DNA of 64,000 bases from Bacteroidales bacterium. Lineage in GTDB: Bacteria > Bacteroidota > Bacteroidia > Bacteroidales > UBA932. The stretch's first letter is position 1. Each line of letters opens with the position of its first letter. The stretch lies in NCBI GenBank assembly GCA_017550655.1, contig JAFZOK010000024.1:248001-312000 (forward strand), written 5' to 3'. Under the pieces are notes generated by a model. The model saw only the letters and a list, made by a program, of their open reading frames with translations, did no database searches and was not told where the DNA came from. A program made the position numbers and the translations under genes. Positions 55,709-64,000 of this stretch are shown here, in pieces.

Positions 55709-58426
55709 ATGTCAGAAGTTAAAAGAGTTTACCGCTTTGGCGGTGTAAATGCCGATGGTGACGGCTCTATGCGTAACCTCCTTGGTGGAAAGGGAGCAAA
55801 CCTTGCAGAAATGTGCAAGCTCGGAATTCCTGTACCGGCTGGTTTCACTATTACCACAGATACCTGCAACGAATATTACGATCTCGGGTGCAAGATGCCG
55901 GAAGGTCTTGAGGCTGAGGTAACAGAGGCCCTCAAGGCTACCGAGGAGATAATGGGCCGCAAGTTCGGCGACCCTAAGAATCCTCTCCTGGTTTCCTGCC
56001 GTAGCGGTGCCAGAAGCTCAATGCCTGGTATGATGGAGACCGTGCTCAATATCGGTCTTTGCTCAGAGACAATTCCTGGCCTGATCGAGGCAACCAAGAA
56101 TCCAAGATTCGTATATGACGCATACAGGCGTCTGATCATGATGTACTCTGATGTCGTTATGGAGAAGGCAGAGGGCATTAAGCCTAAAGACGGCAACGGA
56201 ATCCGCAAGCAGCTCGACAACATGCTTTTGAGATTAAAGGAAGAGAGAGGCTATGCTTCTGATACTGACCTTACTGAGGAAGAACTGAAGGCTCTCTGCG
56301 AGGACTTCAAGATCAGAGTAAAGCAGGAACTCGGCAAACCATTCCCAGATAACGCTATGGATCAGCTCTGGGGCGGTATCGCAGCCGTGTTCAAATCCTG
56401 GAATGGAGAAAGGGCTATTTCCTACAGAAGAATCGAGGGAATTCCAGACACTTGGGGAACAGCAGTTTCTGTACAGAGTATGGTATTCGGTAACATGGGT
56501 GAGAACTCTGCAACCGGTGTTGCTTTCTCACGTAACCCTGCAACCGGAGAGAATAAGTTCTACGGCGAGTGGCTGATTAACGCTCAGGGAGAGGATGTTG
56601 TGGCAGGTATCCGCACTCCTAATCCTCTGAACGACGCTACCAAGAGCGAGCACAACCAGCATCTGCTTTCACTTGAGAAGGCTATGCCGGATGTATACGA
56701 GCAGCTGAACACCATCCAGCACAATCTGGAGCAGCATTTCCACGATATGCAGGACCTCGAGTTCACTATCCAGGACGGCAAGCTCTGGATGCTTCAGTGC
56801 CGTGTAGGTAAGCGTACCGGTCTGGCAGCTCTGAATATGGCAATGGATATGCTTGCAGAAGGCCTAATCGACGAAAAGACCGCCGTTATGAGAGTTGCTC
56901 CTAAGCAGCTCGACGAGATTCTCCATCCAATCCTCAATGCTACTGAGGAGAAGAAGTTCACCCCTGTGGCTCACGGACTTCCGGCAGGCCCTGGCGGATC
57001 TGTAGGAAGAATCGTTTTCACTCCTGAGGCTGCAGTTGAGGCAGCAAAGAGAAAGGAGAAGGTTATTCTCGTACGCGAGGAAACCAACCCTGAGGACGTT
57101 GAGGGTATGAGGGCTGCAGACGGCCTTCTGACCGCAAGAGGAGGTATGACTTCCCACGCCGCACTGGTTGCAAGAGGATGGGGCAAGTGTTGCATCGTTG
57201 GATGCGACGCTGTTCACATCAACATGCTCACCAGAACAATGACTATCGGCGATAAGGCTTATAAGGAAGGAGACGTATTCTCACTCAACGGAATCCGCGG
57301 ACTGGTTTATGATCAGCCTGTTCCGACCATCAACGCTTCCGAGAACAAGAGCTTCATCGATTATATGAAGATTGTTGACAAGTACCGTGTTCTGGGCGTA
57401 AGAACCAACGCTGACAACCCTGACGATGCACAGACCGCTCTCAACTTCGGTGCTGAGGGAATCGGACTTTTCCGTATCGAGCACATGTTCTACGGCAAGA
57501 ATTCAGAGGAGCCTCTTGCAAAACTCCGCAAGATGATCCTTTCCAACACTCCGGCCGAGAGAAAGATGGCTCTGGCAGAACTGGAACCATACGTTACCGC
57601 ATCTGTAAGGGCTACAATGAAGGTTATGGACGGCAAGCCTGTTACCTTCCGTCTGCTCGATCCGCCATTGCACGAGTTCGTTCCTCAGTCTGCAGAGAAG
57701 AGGCAGGAGCTTGCCAACGCCCTCAATATCACCCTTGAGGATGTTGCAAAGAGAGGAGAGGCTCTCCACGAGGTTAACCCAATGATGGGTCATCGCGGAG
57801 TAAGACTCGGTATCTCTTATCCTGAGATTTCAGAGATGCAGTTCAGGGCAATCTTCACCGCTACGGCTCAGCTCATCAACGAGGGCTACCATCCGCAGCC
57901 TGAGATCATGATTCCTGTAACCATTTCCTACAAGGAGCTCAACGACCAGAAGGCAATCTGCGAGAGGGCTTACAACGAGGTTTACAGCAAGACCGGAGTT
58001 GAGATCAAGTACCTCTTCGGAACAATGATCGAGATCCCGAGGGCAGCCATCATGGCAGACCGTATGGCAAGAACCGCACAGTTCTTCTCATTCGGAACCA
58101 ACGACCTGACACAGATGACCTTCGGCTTCTCAAGAGATGACGTTGGCGGATTCATGCAGGACTACATCGACAAGAAGATTATCGCTGCCGATCCGTTCCA
58201 GAGCATCGACCCTATGTCTGTAGGTAAACTCGTCGAAATGGGTGTTAAGGGTGGCCGCACCACCAATCCTAACCTCAAGTGCGGTGTCTGCGGCGAGCAT
58301 GGTGGAGACCCTGCTTCCGTAGAGCTCTTCCACAAGTTCGGCATGAACTACGTATCCTGCTCACCGTTCCGTGTTCCAATCGCACGCCTTGCCGCTGCCC
58401 AGGCAGCCATCAAGAGCTACAAGTAG
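55709..58426 (+). CDS. ppdK: Pyruvate, phosphate dikinase
   Basis: Interconverts pyruvate, ATP and phosphate with phosphoenolpyruvate, AMP and pyrophosphate; in anaerobic gut bacteria it often works toward ATP synthesis from PPi. The 905-residue product has GGKGANLAEM at the nucleotide-binding N-terminus, the catalytic His in GGMTSHAALVARGWGKCC, and the C-terminal PEP-binding domain with CGVCGEHGGDP and its active-site cysteine. Full length. A strong terminator follows. Confidence 0.97.
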   Translation: MSEVKRVYRFGGVNADGDGSMRNLLGGKGANLAEMCKLGIPVPAGFTITTDTCNEYYDLGCKMPEGLEAEVTEALKATEEIMGRKFGDPKNPLLVSCRSGARSSMPGMMETVLNIGLCSETIPGLIEATKNPRFVYDAYRRLIMMYSDVVMEKAEGIKPKDGNGIRKQLDNMLLRLKEERGYASDTDLTEEELKALCEDFKIRVKQELGKPFPDNAMDQLWGGIAAVFKSWNGERAISYRRIEGIPDTWGTAVSVQSMVFGNMGENSATGVAFSRNPATGENKFYGEWLINAQGEDVVAGIRTPNPLNDATKSEHNQHLLSLEKAMPDVYEQLNTIQHNLEQHFHDMQDLEFTIQDGKLWMLQCRVGKRTGLAALNMAMDMLAEGLIDEKTAVMRVAPKQLDEILHPILNATEEKKFTPVAHGLPAGPGGSVGRIVFTPEAAVEAAKRKEKVILVREETNPEDVEGMRAADGLLTARGGMTSHAALVARGWGKCCIVGCDAVHINMLTRTMTIGDKAYKEGDVFSLNGIRGLVYDQPVPTINASENKSFIDYMKIVDKYRVLGVRTNADNPDDAQTALNFGAEGIGLFRIEHMFYGKNSEEPLAKLRKMILSNTPAERKMALAELEPYVTASVRATMKVMDGKPVTFRLLDPPLHEFVPQSAEKRQELANALNITLEDVAKRGEALHEVNPMMGHRGVRLGISYPEISEMQFRAIFTATAQLINEGYHPQPEIMIPVTISYKELNDQKAICERAYNEVYSKTGVEIKYLFGTMIEIPRAAIMADRMARTAQFFSFGTNDLTQMTFGFSRDDVGGFMQDYIDKKIIAADPFQSIDPMSVGKLVEMGVKGGRTTNPNLKCGVCGEHGGDPASVELFHKFGMNYVSCSPFRVPIARLAAAQAAIKSYK

Positions 58427-58448
58427 CAGATACTCAGCGATTAGATCC

Positions 58449-58485
58449 AAAGCGGCCCGGAATTCTCCGAGCCGCTTTTATTTTA
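58449..58485 (+). terminator. Rho-independent terminator of ppdK
   Basis: Outer stem AAAGCGGC/GCCGCTTT with inner stem CGGA/TCCG and loop ATTC (58449-58478), followed by a T/A-rich run beginning TTTTATTTTATTTT. It starts 23 bases past the ppdK stop. Confidence 0.9.
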
Positions 58486-58569
58486 TTTTGTTTTATTGGG
58501 AAGAAGAAATTCCGCTCAGTTCCAGAACTATTGAACCGGTCGCAAAATGCGACCAGTTCTTGAATATTT

Positions 58570-58600
58570 TTTGTTATCTTAAAAAGTTATCATATATTTG
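58570..58600 (+). promoter_or_regulatory. Promoter of the vapBC pair
   Basis: TTTG (58570-58573), 19 bases, TATATTTG (58593-58600): both boxes and the spacing match perfectly. A ten-base palindrome AATAATTATT (58615-58624) lies between the start site and the ATG and is a likely operator for the antitoxin. Confidence 0.8.
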
Positions 58601-58633
58601 TAGCGTTGATATATAATAATTATTGTTATTGAT

Positions 58634-58933
58634 ATGATTTCACCCACCCCAAAAAATAAAATACAGACAGCTTTCAGGTTTGAGCCACTGTTGCTTGAAC
58701 GATTGAAGGAAGCGGCTAAAAGAGAAGGTATTAGCGTCAATGAGTATGTCGGTAATATTCTCGCTGATGCCACAAAAGATATTATAACAGACAAAGAAAT
58801 GGAAGAAAGAAGAAGAGAAACGGAAGAATTCCTGGAAAAAGTTTCCGGGAAATGGGTGGGCAATGAGACCACGGAAGAGATTATGAAGAAGATCAAAGAG
58901 GGGAGCAAGCCATGGAAAACAGTCAAGTTATGA
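58634..58933 (+). CDS. Antitoxin, VapB-like (ribbon-helix-helix type)
   Basis: A 99-residue DNA-binding antitoxin. The N-terminal strand and helices (AFRFEPLLLERLKEAAKREGISVNEYVG) fit a ribbon-helix-helix fold, followed by a charged helix (EMEERRRETEEFLEKVSGKW) and a C-terminal tail that should wrap the toxin. It overlaps the toxin gene by four bases (ATGA). It should repress the pair together with the toxin, probably at the palindrome at 58615-58624. Typed as VapB by its PIN-domain partner. Confidence 0.85.
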   Translation: MISPTPKNKIQTAFRFEPLLLERLKEAAKREGISVNEYVGNILADATKDIITDKEMEERRRETEEFLEKVSGKWVGNETTEEIMKKIKEGSKPWKTVKL

Positions 58934-59328
58934 CTCAGTATCTTCTAGATACCGATATGGTTATTGATTTGATGCGATCCCCATCTTCAAAGGCCTCTCA
59001 GATGGTTCGTCAAGTGACAATGGCCACATGTTATATTGCAGATATTACTCTATATGAGTTGTATTGTGGTGCAGCTGAAAGCAATACACCCGATGCCAAT
59101 TACGCCTTAATAAACTATATCAAATCCAGGTTCAAGCTCCTGAATTCCTCGGATGCATATATTGAGGCCTCTAAGCAAAAGTTGAGACTGAAGAAGTTAG
59201 GAACTCCACTAGAAGAAAAAGATCTTCTGATTGGATGTACTGCAAAAGTTCATGGTATGACGCTCGTAACCGGCAATCTTAAGCACATGTGCCGGATAGA
59301 GGGGCTGGAAGTTTGTTGCTGGCGGTAA
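58930..59328 (+). CDS. PIN-domain toxin, VapC-like
   Basis: PIN-domain ribonuclease, usually cutting tRNA or rRNA. The start is placed at 58930, where ATGA couples it to the antitoxin and gives the standard opening MTQYLLDTDMVIDLM (132 residues); an ATG at 58912 would add six residues. Acidic residues of the active site are Asp8 or Asp10 (LLDTDM), Glu in TLYELYCG and Asp in EEKDLLIG. The fourth conserved acid, normally in the TxNxxDF segment, reads TGNLKHM with His, so that ligand may be replaced. Neither neighbour (ppdK or a membrane protein) is related. Confidence 0.87.
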   Translation: MTQYLLDTDMVIDLMRSPSSKASQMVRQVTMATCYIADITLYELYCGAAESNTPDANYALINYIKSRFKLLNSSDAYIEASKQKLRLKKLGTPLEEKDLLIGCTAKVHGMTLVTGNLKHMCRIEGLEVCCWR

Positions 59329-59330
59329 GG

Positions 59331-61046
59331 TTAATCTCCGGCTTTCTTGAACAGGGTTGCAGATGTTATGTTTGTGCAATAGCCTTTAAGCTTCCCTGAA
59401 TCTATATGTAGTTCTTTCAGTATTCCCAAATACTCGTTATTGCGGTAAGTGAGCATATCATTTATTTGTTCAGGAGTTAACGCATTTGAAGAGCCTTTGT
59501 AAATAGAGTCATACTTTTCTATGACATTGCATTTCAGGAGAGTGTCTGCTCGATTGGTTCCATCTAGGAAATATATGTTAGTGGAATCGTTTTCTATCAG
59601 GTAATGAGAACGGTAAGTGGTGTACTGCCCCAATTCCACATTGCCCTGCAATACAAAATCATGGTTAGACTCATCGATGAGGTGCAGAGAATTGCCCAAT
59701 TCATCTGAATCTTCTGTTTGCAGTTTCCACTTAGAGAGATAAAAGCTTCCGTATTGTCCGTATTTCTCCTCAAACTTGTTTTCGTCCATTTCACTTTCAA
59801 GATACTCGTAGGCACTGTAGGCAGCCAAATATGATTTAGCAAGCTTGGGATCTGCATTGACTTTTTCATAGTTTATGTCGGCAGGAAACTTGTTGTCTAT
59901 CAATATTTCAGGGATGTGACGGTCTAAAATTGCCATCTGGCTCCTTCTGCCAAAGTCTTTTGCCTTAAGGCCGGGAATGAATGTAAAGATGACTAGACAG
60001 ATTGCCAAAATGTGCGCCATAAGAGAGAATCTTTCAGTTCTTTTATTCAGGAGCATCGCGATGAAAACAGTTATCAGAGAAGCAGACAGAATAAGGTAGA
60101 ATCTGCTCTCGGTTAAGCCATAGTCCGATATTCGGCGATGGATACCTGTCCACATCAGAACCAGCGGAATCAAGGCTATTAACGGAAAATACCTGTAGAA
60201 CCAGTTGAAAGTGCGCTTTTCAAAAGAGTGGCGGACAGACATACAGAGCAGAGTCAGGATACAGAATACAGACACCATATATGCGGTTCCGCCTTTTGGA
60301 AGATCCCAATTGAAAAGTATCCTTAAAGTGTATGCCAACAGTATTATGGCGTAGATTATAAGAGCCGGAGTAACTATATAGTTGACAATGAATTGTATAA
60401 CTCTGGCTGATGTCTTTCTTACTGATTCATTTATATATAAATTGCAGGCCATCAGAGGGAATATTACCAATCCGTTAAATGCCCAAACATGCAATTGTAT
60501 GATTCCAACTGGTTTGAACAGGATTCCTATCGTTCCAAAGATGGCTGTTAACAGGAGGCCGATAATGGCAGAAACAAGGCCGGCGAACAGCAACGTTCCA
60601 ATAAGTGCGGTCAGGTTACTTGCAAAACTGGAATTATGCAACTTTCTGAAAGTGGTAAGCAGAAATATGAAAGACAGTACATAAATTATGACAATGTGCG
60701 ATATGTACAGGTCTAAGTCAATCTTCAAGAATAATGGTACCATCACCAGAAGATATGAAGCATAGTAAGTCCATTTGAGACAAGTTTTTCCAGTTTGTCT
60801 AAATAGGCAGTTAAATGAATAGGCAATCAGAAAGATCGGGACAAAAAACACCAGAATCTGGTCATAATTCAAGGGCACATCATTATTTGAATCCATGTTT
60901 TCCCTGAATACAAACAGATGTATGAGGAATACCGTAACAGACAGCAGGGCTTCAACCGGGAATCTCTTGAAGCTGCTGATGAATCCTTTCCAAAGCGATT
61001 TGAAAAAGCCTTCTTTCTTAGGTGTGTTTTCTGTCAGTTCGCTCAT
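59331..61046 (-). CDS. DUF4153-family membrane protein
   Basis: A 571-residue protein with about ten membrane segments in residues 30-400 and a soluble C-terminal region. The segments PALIIYAIILLAYTLRILFN and RISDYGLTESRFYLIL are typical of DUF4153. The family has no firm biochemical role. It is followed leftward by VapC, ending two bases from it in the convergent sense, and lies downstream of phoH, 20 bases away. Function unknown. Confidence 0.85.
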   Translation of the reverse strand: MSELTENTPKKEGFFKSLWKGFISSFKRFPVEALLSVTVFLIHLFVFRENMDSNNDVPLNYDQILVFFVPIFLIAYSFNCLFRQTGKTCLKWTYYASYLLVMVPLFLKIDLDLYISHIVIIYVLSFIFLLTTFRKLHNSSFASNLTALIGTLLFAGLVSAIIGLLLTAIFGTIGILFKPVGIIQLHVWAFNGLVIFPLMACNLYINESVRKTSARVIQFIVNYIVTPALIIYAIILLAYTLRILFNWDLPKGGTAYMVSVFCILTLLCMSVRHSFEKRTFNWFYRYFPLIALIPLVLMWTGIHRRISDYGLTESRFYLILSASLITVFIAMLLNKRTERFSLMAHILAICLVIFTFIPGLKAKDFGRRSQMAILDRHIPEILIDNKFPADINYEKVNADPKLAKSYLAAYSAYEYLESEMDENKFEEKYGQYGSFYLSKWKLQTEDSDELGNSLHLIDESNHDFVLQGNVELGQYTTYRSHYLIENDSTNIYFLDGTNRADTLLKCNVIEKYDSIYKGSSNALTPEQINDMLTYRNNEYLGILKELHIDSGKLKGYCTNITSATLFKKAGD

Positions 61047-61066
61047 TTTAAATATGTTGGGTGTGT

Positions 61067-62605
61067 TTACAGTTTCTTGCCGGCAAGTTCGCTGAGGCGG
61101 CTGCGCTCTCCCATAATCAGGTTGACGTGCTCAAAGAGCTTCTCTCCATACAGCTTGTCGCTGATGTGGGTAAGGCCGTTTGAATACTTGTCCAGGTATG
61201 GCTGGTCAATCTGCTGGACATCACCTGTAAAGACAATCTTGGTGCCTTCTCCCGCACGGGTGATGATGGTCTTGACCTCGTGAGGAGTGAGGTTCTGGGC
61301 CTCGTCGATGATAAAATAGGTCTTCTGGAGGCTTCTTCCCCTGATGTAGGCGAGAGGGGAGATTTCCAGTTTCTTGGTTCTGATCATCTCCTCGATCTTG
61401 ATGTTTTCCTTGGAAGAAATACCGAAGTTCTTCTTGATGACTGCAATGTTGTCGTAAAGAGGCTGCATGAACGGAGCGAGTTTCTCGTCCACGCTGCCAG
61501 GAAGGAAGCCCATCTCCTCGTTCTGGAGGGTTATGACAGGCCTTGCCACCAGGATCTGCTCGTAGTGGTCTGCCTGGGCAAGTGCTCCGGCAACTGCAAT
61601 AAGGGTCTTTCCTGTTCCTGCAGTTCCTGTAAGAGACACGAGCTCTACGTCTTTGTTCATTACAGCATCCATCGCGAACACCTGCTCCTCGTTTCTTGGA
61701 GAAACTCCGTACTGGGTCTGAGGCAGAACCCTTACCACCTTGCCGGTGCGGGCGTCGAAACGGGCAAGGATGATGTAGTCGCGTATAGGGTCGCGGTCTT
61801 CCCCGTTCATATTGAGGTACTCGTCCTCGCCGTTGTTAGGATCTACATCCACGTGTGTGGTAGGGATTCTGAACAACTGGTTGAAAGCCGGTTTCGTATT
61901 GAGTTTCAGGTCTTTGAAATCCACGCCGTCTCCGTTCATAAGGGTGTGGATGGCTTTCAGCGGAACGTTTGTAAGAGGGATCACGCGGTCATAGTCCTGG
62001 GTGAACTTCTCCTCGCGGATATGGTCGTTGAGGTAGTCCTGGGTGAACATTCCCAGAGCCTTGGCCTTAAGGCGGAGGTTAACGTCCTTGGTCACGAGGC
62101 AGACTGTGCGGTCAGGGAACTGGTTCTTGTACCAGATGGCTGTTGCAAGTATCCTGTGGTCAGGAACATCGTTGGTAAAACAGTCTTTCAGTTCGTCAGG
62201 GAAGGGGCGGTTAAGGGAAATTATTATTGTACCCATACCAGGGCCCAGAGAAAATCCTTTCTCAGGGTCGTACAGACGCTTTTCGGAAATCTCGTCCGCC
62301 TTCCTCACAAACTCGCGGGCATTGTAGTTGATTGTACCGTCTCCTTTCTTGAACTTGTCAAGTTCCTCCACAACTGCCAGAGGAATTACCAGGTCGTTCT
62401 CCTGGAACTTGAAAATGGAGCGCCAGTCGTGCAGCAGCACGTTGGTGTCAAGCACGAAAATCTTTGGCTGTCTGGTCTTTACCTTAATGACAGTTTCCAG
62501 TCCGCCAATCTTTTTGCCCTTTGCCTTGGTTGTAGTCTTCTTCGTCCTGGTCTTGGTGGTTTTAGCGGTAGTGCTTTTCCTTCTTTCCGTCTTAGTCTCT
62601 TTCAT
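61067..62605 (-). CDS. phoH: PIN-PhoH fusion ATPase (PhoH family)
   Basis: A 512-residue two-domain protein. After a Lys/Thr-rich basic N-terminal tail (about 1-45), a PIN nuclease domain (FVLDTNVLLHD, VVEELDKFKKGD) is followed by a PhoH ATPase with P-loop TGTAGTGKTLIA, Walker B IIDEAQN and TGDVQQID, and a C-terminal Arg-finger-like segment. PhoH2-type proteins unwind and cut RNA. The name comes from phosphate-starvation control in E. coli, but here the gene is far from the phosphate-type operon and no such control is visible. Confidence 0.93.
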   Translation of the reverse strand: MKETKTERRKSTTAKTTKTRTKKTTTKAKGKKIGGLETVIKVKTRQPKIFVLDTNVLLHDWRSIFKFQENDLVIPLAVVEELDKFKKGDGTINYNAREFVRKADEISEKRLYDPEKGFSLGPGMGTIIISLNRPFPDELKDCFTNDVPDHRILATAIWYKNQFPDRTVCLVTKDVNLRLKAKALGMFTQDYLNDHIREEKFTQDYDRVIPLTNVPLKAIHTLMNGDGVDFKDLKLNTKPAFNQLFRIPTTHVDVDPNNGEDEYLNMNGEDRDPIRDYIILARFDARTGKVVRVLPQTQYGVSPRNEEQVFAMDAVMNKDVELVSLTGTAGTGKTLIAVAGALAQADHYEQILVARPVITLQNEEMGFLPGSVDEKLAPFMQPLYDNIAVIKKNFGISSKENIKIEEMIRTKKLEISPLAYIRGRSLQKTYFIIDEAQNLTPHEVKTIITRAGEGTKIVFTGDVQQIDQPYLDKYSNGLTHISDKLYGEKLFEHVNLIMGERSRLSELAGKKL

Positions 62606-62637
62606 ATTGAATGTTTTTAATTTTTCTCAGCGATGTG

Positions 62638-64000
62638 TTATTTCTTGTTTTCAAGGCACCATTTAACAGCAGCCCTGAACATCTCTATCCAAGGGGTTAC
62701 TTGGTCGGAGTCCCTTCTGCCGTCAGGATAATATGCCCAGTTCCAAGGTCTTATGCAGCGCTCAGGGTGAGGCATCATTGCAAGGTGCCTTCCGTCCGGG
62801 GAGCATACTCCGGCTATTGCAAATGGAGAGCCGTTAGGGTTGGCAGGGTACTTGTCATAGGTGTACCTGAGAGCAATATCCATATCCGGGGTCTTGCCGT
62901 CCGACGAGATTCCAAATATTCCTTTTGCTTTCCTGATAGTCTGTGAAAGGTTGTCCGATGAACGTTCTATGTGCTGTGCAGGGAAGCTGAACCTTCCCTC
63001 TCCGTGAGCCACCCAGATTCCCAGGCGGCTGCCTTCCAGAGGCTTTAGCAGGATGGAATTGCTCTTTGGAATCTCCACTCCAACAAATCCGCTCTCGAAC
63101 TTGTGGGAAATGTTGTGGAGCATCTTCGGCGATTTCTCTCTATGGTCAGGAGTTATGAGCCCGAGTTCCGCCATCAGCTGGCAGCCGTTGCAGATACCCA
63201 GGGAGAGTGTATCCTTGCGTGCATAGAAATCGTTTAATGCCTTGTTAGCTTTCTCGTTGTAGAGGAAGGCTCCTGCCCAGCCCTTGGCGCTTCCCAGAGT
63301 ATCTGCATTTGAGAATCCTCCCACAAACACAATCATCTGCACGTTTTTCAGATTTTCCCTACCGCTGGTCAGGTCTGTCATATGGACATCTTTTACGCGG
63401 AATCCCGCAAGATGCAGGCACCAGGCCATTTCACGGTCTCCGTTGCTGCCTTTTTCCCGGATGATGGCTGCAATCGGAGCGCCTTTCCTGTCTGCCGGAA
63501 CAGACTTGCCGGAGAATCCCTTCGGGAACTTGAACTCCAGTGGCTGCTTCTTGAAATTGGCGGCTCTCTGGCGGGCGCAAAGGGCGTTTGTCTGGCGGAG
63601 TTCCATCTGGTAAGATGTTGAATACCAGACATCCCTCATCTTGTCTATGTTGATTCTGTATGTGTTCAATATGTTGATTCTCCTCTTGGCGGAATAGCGT
63701 CCGATTCTCATCATATACACTCCTTCCGGATGCTTTTCGTCCGCCAGGGAGGCCAGGATCTTGTCCACAGCCTTGAGCTTGCTGTCTCTAATCTGGAGAA
63801 TTACTCCCGGCCGCTCGCTGAAGAAGAATTCCATAAGCGGCAGGCTGGCTCCGTAGAGTTCCATACCGCCATCGCGGTTTGCAAAGCACATCTCCAGCAA
63901 GGAGGTAATCATTCCGCCGGCTCCGATGTCGTGGCCAGAGAGTATAAGCTTCTCTTTCACGAGCTTTTGAACGGCTTCAAAGCACAGGGCGAAGTAGGCG
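62638..64000 (-). CDS. purL: Phosphoribosylformylglycinamidine synthase, C-terminal part (cut by window edge)
   Basis: Fourth step of purine synthesis, converting FGAR to FGAM with glutamine. The reading frame is open to the right edge, so about 453 residues of the C-terminal half are seen and the start lies beyond 64000. Features: GHDIGAGGMITSL and NRDGGMELYG of the synthase domain, then the glutamine amidotransferase domain with the Cys in LGICNGCQLMAELGL and the catalytic His/Glu in MPHPERC. A single-chain enzyme with the glutaminase fused, as in E. coli. It lies 32 bases upstream of phoH. Confidence 0.95.
   Translation of the reverse strand, partial: AYFALCFEAVQKLVKEKLILSGHDIGAGGMITSLLEMCFANRDGGMELYGASLPLMEFFFSERPGVILQIRDSKLKAVDKILASLADEKHPEGVYMMRIGRYSAKRRINILNTYRINIDKMRDVWYSTSYQMELRQTNALCARQRAANFKKQPLEFKFPKGFSGKSVPADRKGAPIAAIIREKGSNGDREMAWCLHLAGFRVKDVHMTDLTSGRENLKNVQMIVFVGGFSNADTLGSAKGWAGAFLYNEKANKALNDFYARKDTLSLGICNGCQLMAELGLITPDHREKSPKMLHNISHKFESGFVGVEIPKSNSILLKPLEGSRLGIWVAHGEGRFSFPAQHIERSSDNLSQTIRKAKGIFGISSDGKTPDMDIALRYTYDKYPANPNGSPFAIAGVCSPDGRHLAMMPHPERCIRPWNWAYYPDGRRDSDQVTPWIEMFRAAVKWCLENKK

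Noticed and set aside
61280-62620. A 446-codon open frame opposite phoH
   Set aside because: Antisense shadow; the minus-strand frame has complete PIN and PhoH motifs.

Overview
The window reads as a chromosomal segment of a gut-type Bacteroidales bacterium (phylum Bacteroidota). The evidence is that most recognisable promoters have the Bacteroidota form (TTTG or CTTG, 18-21 bases, then TAnnTTTG), that there are many lipoproteins and outer-membrane barrels, and that a serine-palmitoyltransferase-like gene, HydF and pyruvate phosphate dikinase point to an anaerobic fermenter. I cannot name a genus. Both ends cut genes: dnaK on the left and purL on the right. I saw no prophage, insertion sequence or CRISPR array.

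Layout. 1-16 kb: dnaK, a lipoprotein, a tandem pair of secreted paralogues, a pseudouridine synthase with an SDR enzyme, nadD, gmk divergent from fba and a HAD phosphatase, a TSUP permease, grpE-dnaJ, an M23 peptidase with anmK, rplS with a structured leader, a tRNA-Arg and an XRE/membrane-protein pair. 16.4-24.5 kb: the most unusual part, one tight eight-gene forward operon closed by a strong terminator. 24.6-32 kb: a GH29 fucosidase, a secreted CxxC protein, a short cutC, a transglutaminase lipoprotein, a tRNA-Leu and two lipoproteins. 32-48.7 kb: menG, a ROK kinase and a D-2-hydroxyacid dehydrogenase. Facing them are a gyrB, M23-LysM, SPT-like and SDR operon and a TPR protein with an outer-membrane barrel. 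Then come ftsE, nth, xerD, phzF and a small barrel protein. 48.7-64 kb: guaA divergent from typA, yceD-rpmF-fabH, a tRNA-Arg, a 51-residue membrane protein, hydF, ppdK, a VapBC pair, a DUF4153 protein, phoH and purL.

The 16.6-24.5 kb operon is the candidate new system. Its order is a DUF47/PhoU-like protein, a membrane protein that looks like a degenerate PiT phosphate permease fused to a coiled coil and LuxR-type DNA-binding domain, a phosphate-selective-porin-family outer-membrane protein, a lipoprotein with a lamin-tail-like domain, a divergent CYTH-like protein, a canonical CYTH (triphosphate-tunnel) protein, a DASS/SLC13 permease and an MgtC-family protein. Upstream lie four copies of AAC(T/C)CTACAA, one inverted, just before the predicted promoter. 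I infer a phosphate or polyphosphate uptake and sensing unit in which the transporter-like protein acts as a membrane-bound transcription factor. Each family assignment is separate from that inference.

Other signals worth checking: dnaK and grpE-dnaJ share a two-part upstream element with the same spacing; rplS has a leader that can fold; several divergent gene pairs have back-to-back -7 boxes; and an unannotated 51-residue membrane protein lies beside a tRNA terminator. All functional calls come from reading the sequence; no database search was run.
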